Part shown: positions 18,262 through 26,561 of the stretch, one piece after another
How the letters are laid out: each line of letters starts with the position of its first letter
Numbering within the stretch: position 1 is the stretch's first letter
From: Dehalococcoidia bacterium UBA1123
Lineage (GTDB): Bacteria > Chloroflexota > Dehalococcoidia > Lucifugimonadales > UBA1123
DNA: 46,664 nt
Reading direction: 5' to 3'
Assembly: GCA_002313895.1 (NCBI GenBank)
Contig: DCAW01000074.1
Location: 1 to 46,664 of the forward strand
The notes under the pieces: model-generated
What the model saw: the letters and a program-made list of their open reading frames with translations, nothing else
What the model was told of the DNA's origin: nothing
Database searches by the model: none
Translations under genes and position numbers: made by a program

Positions 18262-19497
18262 TTGTTCGACCAGTTCTGGCACGACATTTGGATCACCCTG
18301 TTTGTGGTATTGATTATCATTGGGATATTCGCGGGACAGGGCCTGGTGATCGGACTTGGGATGATGGGCCTGTTGGTGGCAGGCATATCGTGGATGTGGA
18401 GCAGGCTGTCACTGGAAGAAGTCACATACGAACGAACGATCTCCCAACCTCGGGTCTTCATGGGTGAGGAGACAACGCTTACGATCAGCGTGACCAATCG
18501 CAAACCCGTCCCCTTGGGCAGGTTGGAGATTGAGGACGAACTGCCGGAAGAGGTTCTGATCTCCGATGCCAATATCTCCGCAAGCGCAAACCCAAACGCC
18601 AACGTGTTGCGTCATTCCACTTCAATGTCGTGGTACGAACGCATTAAGTGGGACTACACAATCAAGTCAAACCGCCGTGGGTTCTATCGCATTGGCCCTG
18701 CCCGGTTGGAGAGCGGAGACTTGTTCGGGTTTTTCAACAGCCACCTCAGAGTTTCAGACAACGATTATCTGCTGGTCTATCCCCGGGTAGTTCCACTGTC
18801 GGAATTAGGAATGCCAGCGGCCCGCCCTCTTGGGGAGACACGGGGCGGAATTTCCATATTCGAAGATCCTTCACGGCCCTCTGGAATTCGCGACTACCAG
18901 GTTGGCGACCCGCTGAAAAAGGTTGACTGGAAAGTCAGCGCCAAGATGAATCAACTCCAGGTCCGAACGTTCGAGCCAAGCTCGTCGTTCACGGTGATTC
19001 TGGTCGTCGTGGTCGAGACGACCGCCCGTTCCTGGGAGGGCTACAGTCCCACGAATTTGGAGCGGGTTATAACGGCGTCGGCATCGATAGCATCGTATGC
19101 GTCAGAGATGCAGTACAGTTTCGGCCTGTTCTCAAATGGCACGCCGATACTGGCAGATAGACCGATGAAAGTGCCTCCGGCGCGGTCAGCCGAACAACTT
19201 ACCGTAATCCTCGAAGCTCTGGCGACAATTCGCCCATTGCCCATCGGGCCAATGGCTCCTCAACTCACGCTGTACTCTCGGCAATTTCCGATCGGAGCCA
19301 CGCTGGTCATTACCGTTGCGCTGATAAACGACGATCTGAAAGAGTCGATTGCAGACCTCAAACGACAGGGCTACAAACTTGTGGTTGTGTTTGTGGGCGA
19401 CAAAGATTGTCCAGAACTTCCCGAAGGCGTGATGGTATACGACCTGAAAGAATATTTCGACAGACTGGAGGCGTCCAGTGAGTTTGGCCCAAGATAG
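18262..19497 (+). CDS. DUF58 domain protein, MoxR partner
   Basis: The 411-residue protein starts at TTG 18262, six bases after the moxR stop. Two hydrophobic helices at about residues 8-28 and 30-47 anchor it. An extracytoplasmic immunoglobulin-like stretch follows (TTLTISVTNRKPVPLGRLEI). The DUF58 signature RDYQVGDPLKKVDWKVSAK with QVRTFEP is at about 208-240. The rest resembles a degenerate von Willebrand factor A fold. DUF58 proteins accompany MoxR ATPases almost everywhere; the molecular role is poorly known. Its last 20 bases overlap the start of the next gene. Confidence 0.9.
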   Translation: MFDQFWHDIWITLFVVLIIIGIFAGQGLVIGLGMMGLLVAGISWMWSRLSLEEVTYERTISQPRVFMGEETTLTISVTNRKPVPLGRLEIEDELPEEVLISDANISASANPNANVLRHSTSMSWYERIKWDYTIKSNRRGFYRIGPARLESGDLFGFFNSHLRVSDNDYLLVYPRVVPLSELGMPAARPLGETRGGISIFEDPSRPSGIRDYQVGDPLKKVDWKVSAKMNQLQVRTFEPSSSFTVILVVVVETTARSWEGYSPTNLERVITASASIASYASEMQYSFGLFSNGTPILADRPMKVPPARSAEQLTVILEALATIRPLPIGPMAPQLTLYSRQFPIGATLVITVALINDDLKESIADLKRQGYKLVVVFVGDKDCPELPEGVMVYDLKEYFDRLEASSEFGPR

Positions 19498-20896
19498 ACT
19501 TCTGATGGCCGCCAGCGCGGTTTTGGAGAGCATCTGGCTATACGCTCTGATGGCGGTTATTGGCCTTCTGTTCACATTGGGCGGCAGCCCGCTGTCTTGG
19601 ATTGCGGTCCTGACGATCCTGGGAATGTCCGTGATAGTCGCGCGTATGCTGGCGATAGTTAGCATGCACCCGATGCTTCCTTACGTCCTCCAGATGACAA
19701 TGGGCGTCGCGGTTATTTATCTCACATTGGGTGGGCAAATGCAGCCTGAAGGGCAAGGATTCAGCCTGTTCTGGATCAGTTCGCTGAACGCCGAGAACTT
19801 GGCCCCTGACTACCGACTCATAGTAGGACTGACAGCGATATTTGGCGCCGTGTTGTGGTGGCGAGGAGGCCGGCTGTCATCGGTCGAATATCCAGTTGAC
19901 CACCTGAGCAGAAATTTCCGAATCGGGTTGATAGTGCTCGCCATTGCGGCCATCGCCGAGATTGTCACCGTAGACAACCTCTACATATTCCCGCTGATGT
20001 TTCTGTTTTTTGGAGCCGGCCTCGCCGGGTTGAGCGCCGGCCACCTGTTGCCGCCTTCAGAACAGGCTGTCGGGGCCAAATCTTGGTCCCGCGTGGTCAG
20101 CGCGATTATCGTCGTAGTGCTGTTTGTCGGCCTGTTGTTCAGCCTGGTGCAGAAAGGGGCGCTGAATTTCATATCCGGGCCAGCGGTGGTTGTGTTGAAT
20201 GCTTTAGCGACGGTCGTTTTTTTCGTCATCCTGTTTCCGCTGGTGTATCTTATCGAATTCCTAGTTAGAGGATTCTTCTTCGTGTTTTCCAGGATCGCTG
20301 GAGAGGGCGAACCCCTTGAATTGGAGATCACCCAAGGCCTTGGCGAGGCGTTTCGCCCAGCACAGGAGGAACTCGCGGACACCGGGCCATCAGCGCTGTT
20401 CCAATTCCTGGAGTGGACATTGTTGGCGCTACTGATTCTCGCGGCGTTGTACTTCTTGGCCCGCGCTTTCCGTCGCAGGGTTAGATGGAGGAGAGTGGAT
20501 CAAGAGGGTGTCAGAGAGTCCGTTTCTGAAGACGCAGACGCTGCTATGGATTTGGGACGGTTGCTGTTCAATTTGATTCCAGAACGGTTTCGCCGGAAGA
20601 AAACTCAGCATCACCTCAATCTACCCGACGACGATTCCGGCATCGTTGATGTGTTCAGGGTGTATTTCGGCATGCTAATGCTTGCGGAGGATCAGGGACA
20701 TCCTCGTCCGGCGCATCAGACTCCGTCTGAGTACCAGTCCACGCTCGAGCGCATATTTCCACAACGCATCGTGCGTATGGTGACTGAAGCGTTCAACCGA
20801 GCGTGCTACGGCCATACGCCTGCGTCCCGCGCCCAGATTGACGAGATGAGGCAAGGGGTAGAACAGACGGGCTCTGGGGACGCAACTTCCGAATAG
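19478..20896 (+). CDS. Polytopic membrane protein with C-terminal DUF4129 domain
   Basis: A GTG at 19478 preceded by GGAGG starts a 472-residue protein overlapping the DUF58 gene by 20 bases. About nine hydrophobic helices fill residues 10-265 and one more lies at about 310-328. The C-terminal cytoplasmic part (about 380-460) has GIVDVFRVYFGML, TPSEYQSTL and FNRACYGH, the DUF4129 pattern. In many bacteria this position in moxR-DUF58 operons holds a membrane transglutaminase with DUF4129 at its end; here I see no transglutaminase Cys-His-Asp core between the helices and DUF4129. The protein probably acts with MoxR and DUF58 in an envelope process. Confidence 0.82.
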   Translation: MSLAQDRLLMAASAVLESIWLYALMAVIGLLFTLGGSPLSWIAVLTILGMSVIVARMLAIVSMHPMLPYVLQMTMGVAVIYLTLGGQMQPEGQGFSLFWISSLNAENLAPDYRLIVGLTAIFGAVLWWRGGRLSSVEYPVDHLSRNFRIGLIVLAIAAIAEIVTVDNLYIFPLMFLFFGAGLAGLSAGHLLPPSEQAVGAKSWSRVVSAIIVVVLFVGLLFSLVQKGALNFISGPAVVVLNALATVVFFVILFPLVYLIEFLVRGFFFVFSRIAGEGEPLELEITQGLGEAFRPAQEELADTGPSALFQFLEWTLLALLILAALYFLARAFRRRVRWRRVDQEGVRESVSEDADAAMDLGRLLFNLIPERFRRKKTQHHLNLPDDDSGIVDVFRVYFGMLMLAEDQGHPRPAHQTPSEYQSTLERIFPQRIVRMVTEAFNRACYGHTPASRAQIDEMRQGVEQTGSGDATSE

Positions 20897-20915
20897 GTTT
20901 GCGCCAGGCAAACCT
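20895..20915 (+). terminator. Hairpin after the moxR operon
   Basis: AGGTTTG and CAAACCT form a perfect 7-bp stem around a 7-base loop, beginning at the last bases of the DUF4129 gene. There is no run of T after it, so it is a weak intrinsic terminator at best. The TATAAT at 20921-20926 just downstream leaves open that it is an operator for the next gene. Confidence 0.4.
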
Positions 20916-21048
20916 TCAGGTATAATCCCACCAACGCCGGATTCCCGGCCTCGCAAAGCTCATCTCTTTTGAGATTCCACTTCGTATATGCGTTATCGTC
21001 TGTAGAGTTTCGCGCTCGTTCGTTTGGACGGAAAGGACGTGTTCCAAG

Positions 21049-21882
21049 TTGATTCTAGAGGATATTGGGCTGCCTTCGGACCTTCTGCTATGGAAAGCGG
21101 TGACACTGACCATCATTTCGCTGGCCGTGGGCGTGTTGGGTGGCTTCGTGGGACTGGCCCTCGGGACAGTGAGATTGCCTGCCATGCTGTTGTTGGGGAT
21201 GGCCGCTCCTGTGGCCGGAGGGACCAACATCCTGGTGTCCAGTCTCGCATCGCTGACAGGCGCGATTCGGCACTACCGCGAAGGTCGAGTGAATTTCCGC
21301 ATCGTCCTGATCATGGGCGTTCCTGCATTTATCGGCGCCTTTATCGGAGGGTTTGCTGCCGATGTCGCCCCTGAGAATTTGCTGATATTTCTCGCTGGCT
21401 TGCTGGTGTTCTGGCAGGGCGTCGAATTCGTCATCCTCTACAGAAACCGTCGAGGCAACACAAGCGCCCATATGTTCGGCGCTGACCTGGAGGGACAAAC
21501 CGGAACGTTCACGCCCGGCAGAATTGGCAGCGAAGCCGGAGTTGGGTTTGGAGTCGGTCTGCTAGGCGGCGCGGTGGGATTGATACTCGGAAGCATACGC
21601 CTTCCCGCGCTTGTCCGTATCCTGCGGATTGATCCTCGTATAGCCGCCGGAACGAACCTGTTTATCGGTTTCTTCATGGGGTCGCTGGGCTGGGTGGGCC
21701 ACGCTACAAAAGGCGAAGTGGATTACCCGTTGTTGGTCATGATGGGAGCCGCCGCCATGATTGGCAGTTATCTCGGAGCGCGACTGACAGGCCGCGTGAG
21801 CCTCAACTCCCTCATACTCACAATGGGAGTGGTGCTTTTGGTTGTCGGAGCTTTGCTGGTCGTCCGGGGCATATTCAATTAA
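21049..21882 (+). CDS. TauE/SafE family sulfite or anion exporter-like permease
   Basis: The 277-residue protein starts at TTG 21049 and has about eight hydrophobic helices in two homologous halves. The first repeat holds GVLGGFVGLALGTVRLPAM with GGTNILVSS. The second holds GLLGGAVGLILGSIRLPAL with AAGTNLFIGF. This duplicated G-G-x-x-G pattern is diagnostic of TauE/SafE permeases, which are linked to export of sulfite, sulfoacetate or similar anions, though many members are uncharacterised. It follows the moxR operon by 152 bases and its stop codon lies within a long inverted repeat. Confidence 0.88.
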   Translation: MILEDIGLPSDLLLWKAVTLTIISLAVGVLGGFVGLALGTVRLPAMLLLGMAAPVAGGTNILVSSLASLTGAIRHYREGRVNFRIVLIMGVPAFIGAFIGGFAADVAPENLLIFLAGLLVFWQGVEFVILYRNRRGNTSAHMFGADLEGQTGTFTPGRIGSEAGVGFGVGLLGGAVGLILGSIRLPALVRILRIDPRIAAGTNLFIGFFMGSLGWVGHATKGEVDYPLLVMMGAAAMIGSYLGARLTGRVSLNSLILTMGVVLLVVGALLVVRGIFN

Positions 21883-21927
21883 CGGAATCGAGCGATTGCG
21901 TTGCTTCGCCCGATTCCGTTAATTGAA
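21874..21927. repeat. 17-bp perfect inverted repeat between converging tauE and crcB genes; bidirectional terminator
   Basis: Bases 21874-21890 and 21911-21927 are exact reverse complements. The 20-base loop itself holds a 4-bp stem (GCGA/TCGC). The left arm contains the TAA stop of the TauE/SafE gene and the element ends 30 bases before the end of crcB. The arms end in AT-rich sequence, so the RNA from either strand would form a strong hairpin closed by A-U pairs. A bidirectional terminator is the simplest reading; the length of the perfect stem also allows a miniature mobile or repetitive element. Confidence 0.7.
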
Positions 21928-21957
21928 GCGAAACAGAACGGCGGCCGCAAAATCGTC

Positions 21958-22329
21958 TCACAAAGCACGTCCGGCGATAATTCCAACCATTGCCGCGACC
22001 AGACCCACCGCGATGCTTCCCAGGATGTTCATTGCGGCCTTCGGAAGATCTGGAACGATTGCTGATTGCATCGTTGCCACAGTGAGCGTGGAGAACGTGG
22101 TGTAGGAGCCGAGAAATCCGACAGCCACAAGCATCCTGATTCCGGCAGGCCATGATGTGTGGTTGTCCGCCGCGGATATGAATATCCCCAGGGCGAATGA
22201 GCCTGTGATGTTGATTAGGAATATGCCCAAGAGGGACGGATGACCCAACGCGTTGATCACAGCCTTGTCTACGGCATACCGCGACACTGCGCCCAGCGCG
22301 CCTCCCATTGCGACCAGTAGCCAGAGCAT
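21958..22329 (-). CDS. crcB: Fluoride channel Fluc/CrcB
   Basis: From ATG 22329 it is a 123-residue protein with four hydrophobic helices, the usual size. GGALGAVSRY at the N-terminus, NITGSFALGI in the second half and GFLGSYTTFSTL with the Phe/Thr track and Na-site region are the Fluc signatures. The protein forms a dual-topology dimer that lets fluoride leave the cell. The longer frame to 22473 lacks membrane character and overlaps the acyl-CoA dehydrogenase gene. It lies 14 bases downstream of that gene, so they are co-transcribed. No fluoride riboswitch can precede it in that gap. Confidence 0.93.
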   Translation of the reverse strand: MLWLLVAMGGALGAVSRYAVDKAVINALGHPSLLGIFLINITGSFALGIFISAADNHTSWPAGIRMLVAVGFLGSYTTFSTLTVATMQSAIVPDLPKAAMNILGSIAVGLVAAMVGIIAGRAL

Positions 22330-22343
22330 CCCGTAATTACTCC

Positions 22344-23528
22344 CTAACCTCTTGGAAGGCCCAGGCCGCGCGTCGCTATGATGTTGCGCTGAATCTCCGA
22401 TGTGCCGCCTCGAATCGTCAGCGATATGGAGTCCATCCATTCGAGGCCCAGCCGGCCATCGAAGTAGGCCCATTTGGAGCCTTTATCGAGCGTGCCGTAC
22501 AAGCCTGCTATTCGCATGCCCAGCTCTCGAATTTTCTGGCTGATCTCGCTCCCCATCATCTTAGATACTGAAGCTTCGCGGTTCGGCACAAGTCCCTGGC
22601 TCTGCATCCAGCCCACCTTGTAGGCTATCGAGCGCCCGGCCTCATTGGAGACATAAAGCTCCGCGATTCTGTTTCGAATTACTGGGTCTTCAGCCAATGG
22701 TCGTCCATTGACCTGCGTTTCTCGGGCCAACTCGGCCAACTCCTCAAGGGCGCGTTGGTTCGAGGCGTAACGGGCCACGCCAGAACGCTCGAAGTCCAGA
22801 GTAGTTGCCGCCACGTACCAGCCTCGATTCTTTTCCCCGATCATGTTGCGTTTGGGAACGCGGACGTTCTCAAAAAACACCTGGTTGAAGTAGTGGACGT
22901 CGAACATATTGATGATGGGCCTGACCTCAATGCCTGGGGTGTCCATGTCCAGAATGAAAACGCTTATGCCTCGATGCTTTGGCGCATCGGGGTCGGTGCG
23001 GGCCATCAGGTAGAAGTGGGAGGCGCGGTGCGCGCCGCTGGTCCAGATTTTCGATCCATTGAGAATGTAGTCGTCTCCGTCCTCCACAGCACGAAGTTGC
23101 AGCGATGCAAGGTCGGAACCTGACTCCGGCTCGCTGAAACCCTGACAGTACACGGATGTGCCGTCGGCGATGCGCGGCAGGTACTCGGCCTTCTGCTCCT
23201 CGGTGCCGAAGATCATCACGGTTGGCCCTACGAGATCGGTGCCCATCGAGGCGTCACGGGTTGGAGCGCGGAAATAGGCCATCTCCTCGCTGTATATCAT
23301 CTGCTCAATATGAGGCCTCGCCTGTCCACCGTACTCTTCAGGCCACGCCAAGGTGAGCCAACCCTTGTCCACCAGCTTGGAAGTCAGTTCCCGGATGTGG
23401 GGCCAGTTCTCGTCGTGAAAATAAGAGTCCGGGTCGATGCCTCGCCATTCATCGCCCAGGTTCTCCTTCAGGAAATCTCGTATCTCCTGTCGAAAAGCCT
23501 CTTGCTCGTCTGTGAATTTGAAGTCCAT
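22344..23528 (-). CDS. Acyl-CoA dehydrogenase
   Basis: The 394-residue flavoenzyme has the all-helical N-terminal domain (TDEQEAFRQEIRDFL), the FAD-contacting strand CQGFSEPESGSDLASL, the middle beta domain with KIWTSGAH, and the C-terminal helical domain ending in IRGGTSEIQRNIIATRGLGLPR. It would introduce a double bond in an acyl-CoA, passing electrons to ETF. The sequence pattern WPEEYGGQ and the absence of the short-chain YxxEYPVE end suggest one of the many FadE-like branches with undefined substrate. It lies 48 bases after the trxB-like gene and 14 before crcB on the same strand. Confidence 0.92.
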   Translation of the reverse strand: MDFKFTDEQEAFRQEIRDFLKENLGDEWRGIDPDSYFHDENWPHIRELTSKLVDKGWLTLAWPEEYGGQARPHIEQMIYSEEMAYFRAPTRDASMGTDLVGPTVMIFGTEEQKAEYLPRIADGTSVYCQGFSEPESGSDLASLQLRAVEDGDDYILNGSKIWTSGAHRASHFYLMARTDPDAPKHRGISVFILDMDTPGIEVRPIINMFDVHYFNQVFFENVRVPKRNMIGEKNRGWYVAATTLDFERSGVARYASNQRALEELAELARETQVNGRPLAEDPVIRNRIAELYVSNEAGRSIAYKVGWMQSQGLVPNREASVSKMMGSEISQKIRELGMRIAGLYGTLDKGSKWAYFDGRLGLEWMDSISLTIRGGTSEIQRNIIATRGLGLPRG

Positions 23529-23576
23529 GTATTTCGCCTTTTTGATGAAATGCGTGCTCGCAGACGGTTTGTGCTA

Positions 23577-24509
23577 CTACGGGAGACCCTCAATATACCG
23601 ATGGGCTGCGACGGCGGCTGTGGCGCCGTCCCCAGCAGACGTGACAAGCTGGGCGGCAGAATGCTGTCGGATGTCTCCGGCAGCGAACAGCCCGGACATC
23701 GGAGTCTGCATCCATATGTCGGTGGGAACGTGTCCCCCGATGTCCAATTCGACCACATCGGAGAGATACTTGGAGTTTGGCTCCAGACCCACGTAGATGA
23801 ACACGCCTTGAAGGTCAACACGGGAGGTCTCGCCGGAAGCCAGATCGGTGACACTGACGCCGTTGACTTCGCCATCATCGACGCCATGTATAGCATCAAC
23901 AGAGGTTTCCCAGCGAATCTCCACCTTAGGGTTCGACAGCACTCGATCTTGCAAAACTTTCTGGCCTGAGAACCGGTCATTTCTGACAAACACGATGACC
24001 TTGGAGGCGTACTCGCTCAAAGTCATCGCTTCGTCCAGCGCAGAGTCTCCGGAGCCCACGATAGCGACCACCTGATTCATGAAGAATCCGCCATCGCAAG
24101 TGGCGCAGTAGGAAACTCCGGCGCCGTGAAGCTCCTCCTCGCCTGGAACGCCAAGCTTCCTGAGTGTGGAACCACTCGCAATGATAACCGCTTTCGTATC
24201 AAGCTTGCCGTCGTAGGTTTCGACGATCCAACCAGGGTCGTTGGGTTTCAACCCTGTTACCTCGGAAAGTTTGATTTCCGCTCCTGACTGATCGGCCTGC
24301 TCCTGAAGTTTGGGGCCTAACTCGAACCCTGTGATCCCTTCGGGAAAACCAGGGTAATTCTCGATCTTCTCAGCGTTGATCACCTGCCCTCCGGTCATCA
24401 TGCGCTCCAACACGGTGGTCTTGAGGCCGGCGCGGCTGGCATACATTCCGGCCGTCAGCCCTGCGGCCCCGCCGCCGATTATCACCACGTCGTATTCGTT
24501 GTCATTCAT
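23577..24509 (-). CDS. trxB: Thioredoxin reductase
   Basis: Starting at ATG 24509, with AGGAGA about six bases upstream, it gives 310 residues, the standard length. FAD-binding IIGGGAAGLTAGMYASRAG (10-28), TGGQVINAEKIENYPGFP (39-56), redox-active C135-A-T-C138 and the second nucleotide-binding turn VGSGDSALDEA are all present; FAAGDI near the end closes the FAD site. It reduces thioredoxin with NADPH. The residue pattern GDSALDEA and HxxxRR-like region deviates a little, so NADH or a ferredoxin-linked variant is possible. It begins a minus-strand set with the acyl-CoA dehydrogenase and crcB. Confidence 0.9.
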   Translation of the reverse strand: MNDNEYDVVIIGGGAAGLTAGMYASRAGLKTTVLERMMTGGQVINAEKIENYPGFPEGITGFELGPKLQEQADQSGAEIKLSEVTGLKPNDPGWIVETYDGKLDTKAVIIASGSTLRKLGVPGEEELHGAGVSYCATCDGGFFMNQVVAIVGSGDSALDEAMTLSEYASKVIVFVRNDRFSGQKVLQDRVLSNPKVEIRWETSVDAIHGVDDGEVNGVSVTDLASGETSRVDLQGVFIYVGLEPNSKYLSDVVELDIGGHVPTDIWMQTPMSGLFAAGDIRQHSAAQLVTSAGDGATAAVAAHRYIEGLP

Positions 24510-24545
24510 CGGATTCTCCTGGCTGGGATTTTCGTGGTTGGACAC

Positions 24546-24583
24546 AAAACCCGCACCCTGACATTTGTCTGTCTGGGTGCGGG
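24546..24583 (-). terminator. Rho-independent terminator of the class III aminotransferase gene
   Basis: On the minus strand a 9-bp perfect stem (arms 24575-24583 and 24550-24558, CCCGCACCC/GGGTGCGGG) carries an inner 4-bp stem GACA/TGTC and is followed by TTTTGTGT. It begins 43 bases after the aminotransferase stop and separates that gene from trxB. Confidence 0.82.
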
Positions 24584-24626
24584 GTCATGAGTCGCCTGTT
24601 CGATACGTTTGCCCGATCACCGATTC

Positions 24627-25964
24627 TTACAGAAGGCCCTGGTTTCTCACCTGACCGAGCGCTTTCTCGAACGCGTCGATGGTAAAGTCGATGTCCTCTT
24701 CAGAGTGCGCGGCCGTCAGGATGAATCTTGTGCCTGACGCAACGCCCTCGTTCATCAACGCCAGGTTAAGTTGCAGGTTGCGTTCGCCGTTGTTGGCCTG
24801 CGCTCGTTGTTCAGGAGTTAGCACGCAGTATTCGTTGTCGCACTCGTGGTCAACCCCAAGCTGGAGGAACATGAGTGACGTGATGCCAGTGGCGCAACCT
24901 GGTATCTCCATTCGGCCTAGCAGATCATTGAGCCCGTGCTTCAATTGCAAGGCTCTTGCATCGGCTGTGTCGTTAATCGGCGTGGTGGCGACCAGTTCCA
25001 ACGCCTTGATTCCGGCGGCTGCGGACAGAGGGTTGGCATTGAATGTGCCATTGTGGGCGATGCGACGGTTGCGGTTGTAATCGGCGTCGCCTGGGCGTTC
25101 CTCAATCATGTTGATGATATCGGACTTGCCTGCGACTGCTCCGCCTGGCAGTCCGCCGCCCAGAATTTTCGCCATTGTCGTCATGTCAGGGGTGATGCCA
25201 AAGTATTCCTGTGCGCCGCCTTTCGAGACACGGAAACCGGTAACCACTTCGTCGAATATCAATACAACGCCGTAGCGGGTCGTGACCTCACGCAATTGTT
25301 CAAGGAAGCTAGGCAGAATCGGTATCGCGCCCATGTGCGCTCCCGTCGGCTCAAGAATGACAGCAGCGATATCGTCGTTGTCCTTGAGTGTCTGCTCGAA
25401 GGTTTCGATGTCGTTGGGCGGGAGGACGATCATCGTGTTGAGCGTCTCTTGGGGGATGCCGCCGAGTCCGTCACCGCCGGCAGACAGATAGTCACTCCAG
25501 CCGTGGAAGTGGTCGTCAAATTTGATGACCTTGGGCTTGTTGGTATAAGCGCGCGCCATGCGGATTGCCATCATGTCGGCCTCGGTGCCGGAGCTATGGA
25601 AACGCACCTTTTCGGCGCTGGGGATAAGCTCCCGCACCCAGTTGCCCCACTGGATTTCCAGGTCGGTCGAGCCGCTGTAATGAGTCCCCATCGCCATTTG
25701 ATCCTGAACTGCCTTCACGATGTCGGGATGGGAATGCCCCAAAATTAGAGCGCCGTGGCCAGGGAAGTAGTCAAGAATCTTGTTGCCGTCGACATCATAC
25801 TTGGCCGAGCCTTCCGCGTGGGTGAAATAGAGCTGGAAGGGGTTCAGCTTTCGGGCGTCGTGAGTGACCCCATTAGGGAACAGTCCCCGAGCATTGTCGT
25901 GACGTTCGGCAGAACCGGGATGAAGGTCGTAGTAGCGTTGCTCGATGGGTGAAAGTGAGACCAT
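24627..25964 (-). CDS. Class III PLP aminotransferase, glutamate-1-semialdehyde aminomutase-like
   Basis: This 445-residue protein starts at ATG 25964 with GGAGAG upstream. PLP-binding features are SSGTEADMMAIRMARAYT, the HGW segment at 154-156, Asp238 in LIFDEVVTGFR and the Schiff-base Lys266 in TTMAKILGGGLPGG. This layout is that of HemL-like enzymes. The N-terminal part FPNGVTHDARKLNPFQLYF and the region before residue 60 differ from true HemL, and no heme gene is near, so an amine or amino-acid transaminase/mutase is likelier than heme synthesis. A clear terminator follows it. It is divergent from the DUF423 gene. Confidence 0.88.
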   Translation of the reverse strand: MVSLSPIEQRYYDLHPGSAERHDNARGLFPNGVTHDARKLNPFQLYFTHAEGSAKYDVDGNKILDYFPGHGALILGHSHPDIVKAVQDQMAMGTHYSGSTDLEIQWGNWVRELIPSAEKVRFHSSGTEADMMAIRMARAYTNKPKVIKFDDHFHGWSDYLSAGGDGLGGIPQETLNTMIVLPPNDIETFEQTLKDNDDIAAVILEPTGAHMGAIPILPSFLEQLREVTTRYGVVLIFDEVVTGFRVSKGGAQEYFGITPDMTTMAKILGGGLPGGAVAGKSDIINMIEERPGDADYNRNRRIAHNGTFNANPLSAAAGIKALELVATTPINDTADARALQLKHGLNDLLGRMEIPGCATGITSLMFLQLGVDHECDNEYCVLTPEQRAQANNGERNLQLNLALMNEGVASGTRFILTAAHSEEDIDFTIDAFEKALGQVRNQGLL

Positions 25965-26013
25965 ATATCGCTCTCCGTGTGCTTGATTGGTGTCGTTGGG
26001 GGCGGTGATTGTA

Positions 26014-26040
26014 TTATAGCTGTCGCTAAGGAATTCGCAA
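26014..26040 (-). promoter_or_regulatory. Possible promoter of the class III aminotransferase gene
   Basis: On the minus strand TTGCGA (26040-26035) stands 15 bases before TATAAT (26019-26014). The -10 box is perfect but the spacer is two bases short, so this is a moderate candidate. The leader to ATG 25964 would be about 43 bases. Confidence 0.4.
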
Positions 26041-26093
26041 CGGCATCAGTTCGACGGTCTACAACAATCAATATCCGAAATTCGCAGGAAAAC

Positions 26094-26516
26094 ATGACAA
26101 TCGAAACATTAGTCGAAAGAGCGCCCGAAACCGAACATCGATGGGAGCAGGCACGCAAGTGGATAGCGCTCGGCGCCGTTTTCGGACTTTCGGGCGTAGT
26201 AACCGGAGCGGCAGGCGCGCACCTGCTGGAATCCCATCTGGCCGCCGATTCTCTGGACACACTTGAGACAGCAGTGCGGTTCCAGATGTATCACGCTCTT
26301 GCGCTCCTTGTTGTGGGCGCTTTGTCTGGAACCTGGGGGCACCGGAGGTTGAATCTCATCGGATGGCTGTTCACAGCCGGCATCCTGCTGTTCTCTGGAA
26401 GCTTGTATCTTCTGTCATTCACCGATATCGGAGCATTTGGAGCCGTGGCCCCGATCGGCGGGCTGGCGTTTATATCCGGATGGGGGTCTTTGCTGATCGC
26501 GGCGTTTCGCAAATAG
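26094..26516 (+). CDS. DUF423 family small membrane protein
   Basis: From ATG 26094, with AGGA upstream, it has 140 residues; an upstream extension to 25977 lies in the divergent promoter region and is unlikely. A polar N-terminus of about 20 residues precedes four hydrophobic helices. FGLSGVVTGAAGAHLL, FQMYHALALLVVGAL and FSGSLYLLSFTDIGAFGAVAPIGG are the DUF423 (YwdK-like) signature segments. The family is widespread, sits in the cytoplasmic membrane and has no known function. The VOC gene follows after 45 bases and may be co-transcribed. Confidence 0.88.
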   Translation: MTIETLVERAPETEHRWEQARKWIALGAVFGLSGVVTGAAGAHLLESHLAADSLDTLETAVRFQMYHALALLVVGALSGTWGHRRLNLIGWLFTAGILLFSGSLYLLSFTDIGAFGAVAPIGGLAFISGWGSLLIAAFRK

Positions 26517-26561
26517 CGTGGACGGCCAACCGAAACAACGGTTAGAAAAAAGGGGAGTCGG

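Noticed and set aside
20921..20926. TATAAT before the TauE/SafE gene
   Set aside because: The best upstream hexamer (TTGCGC, 16 bases away) matches only three bases and falls in a hairpin; not listed as a promoter.
22330..22343. Fluoride riboswitch before crcB
   Set aside because: Only 14 bases separate crcB from the previous gene, too few for the structure.
24936..25748. 270-codon frame opposite the class III aminotransferase
   Set aside because: Antisense shadow of a well-supported PLP enzyme, with no family similarity.
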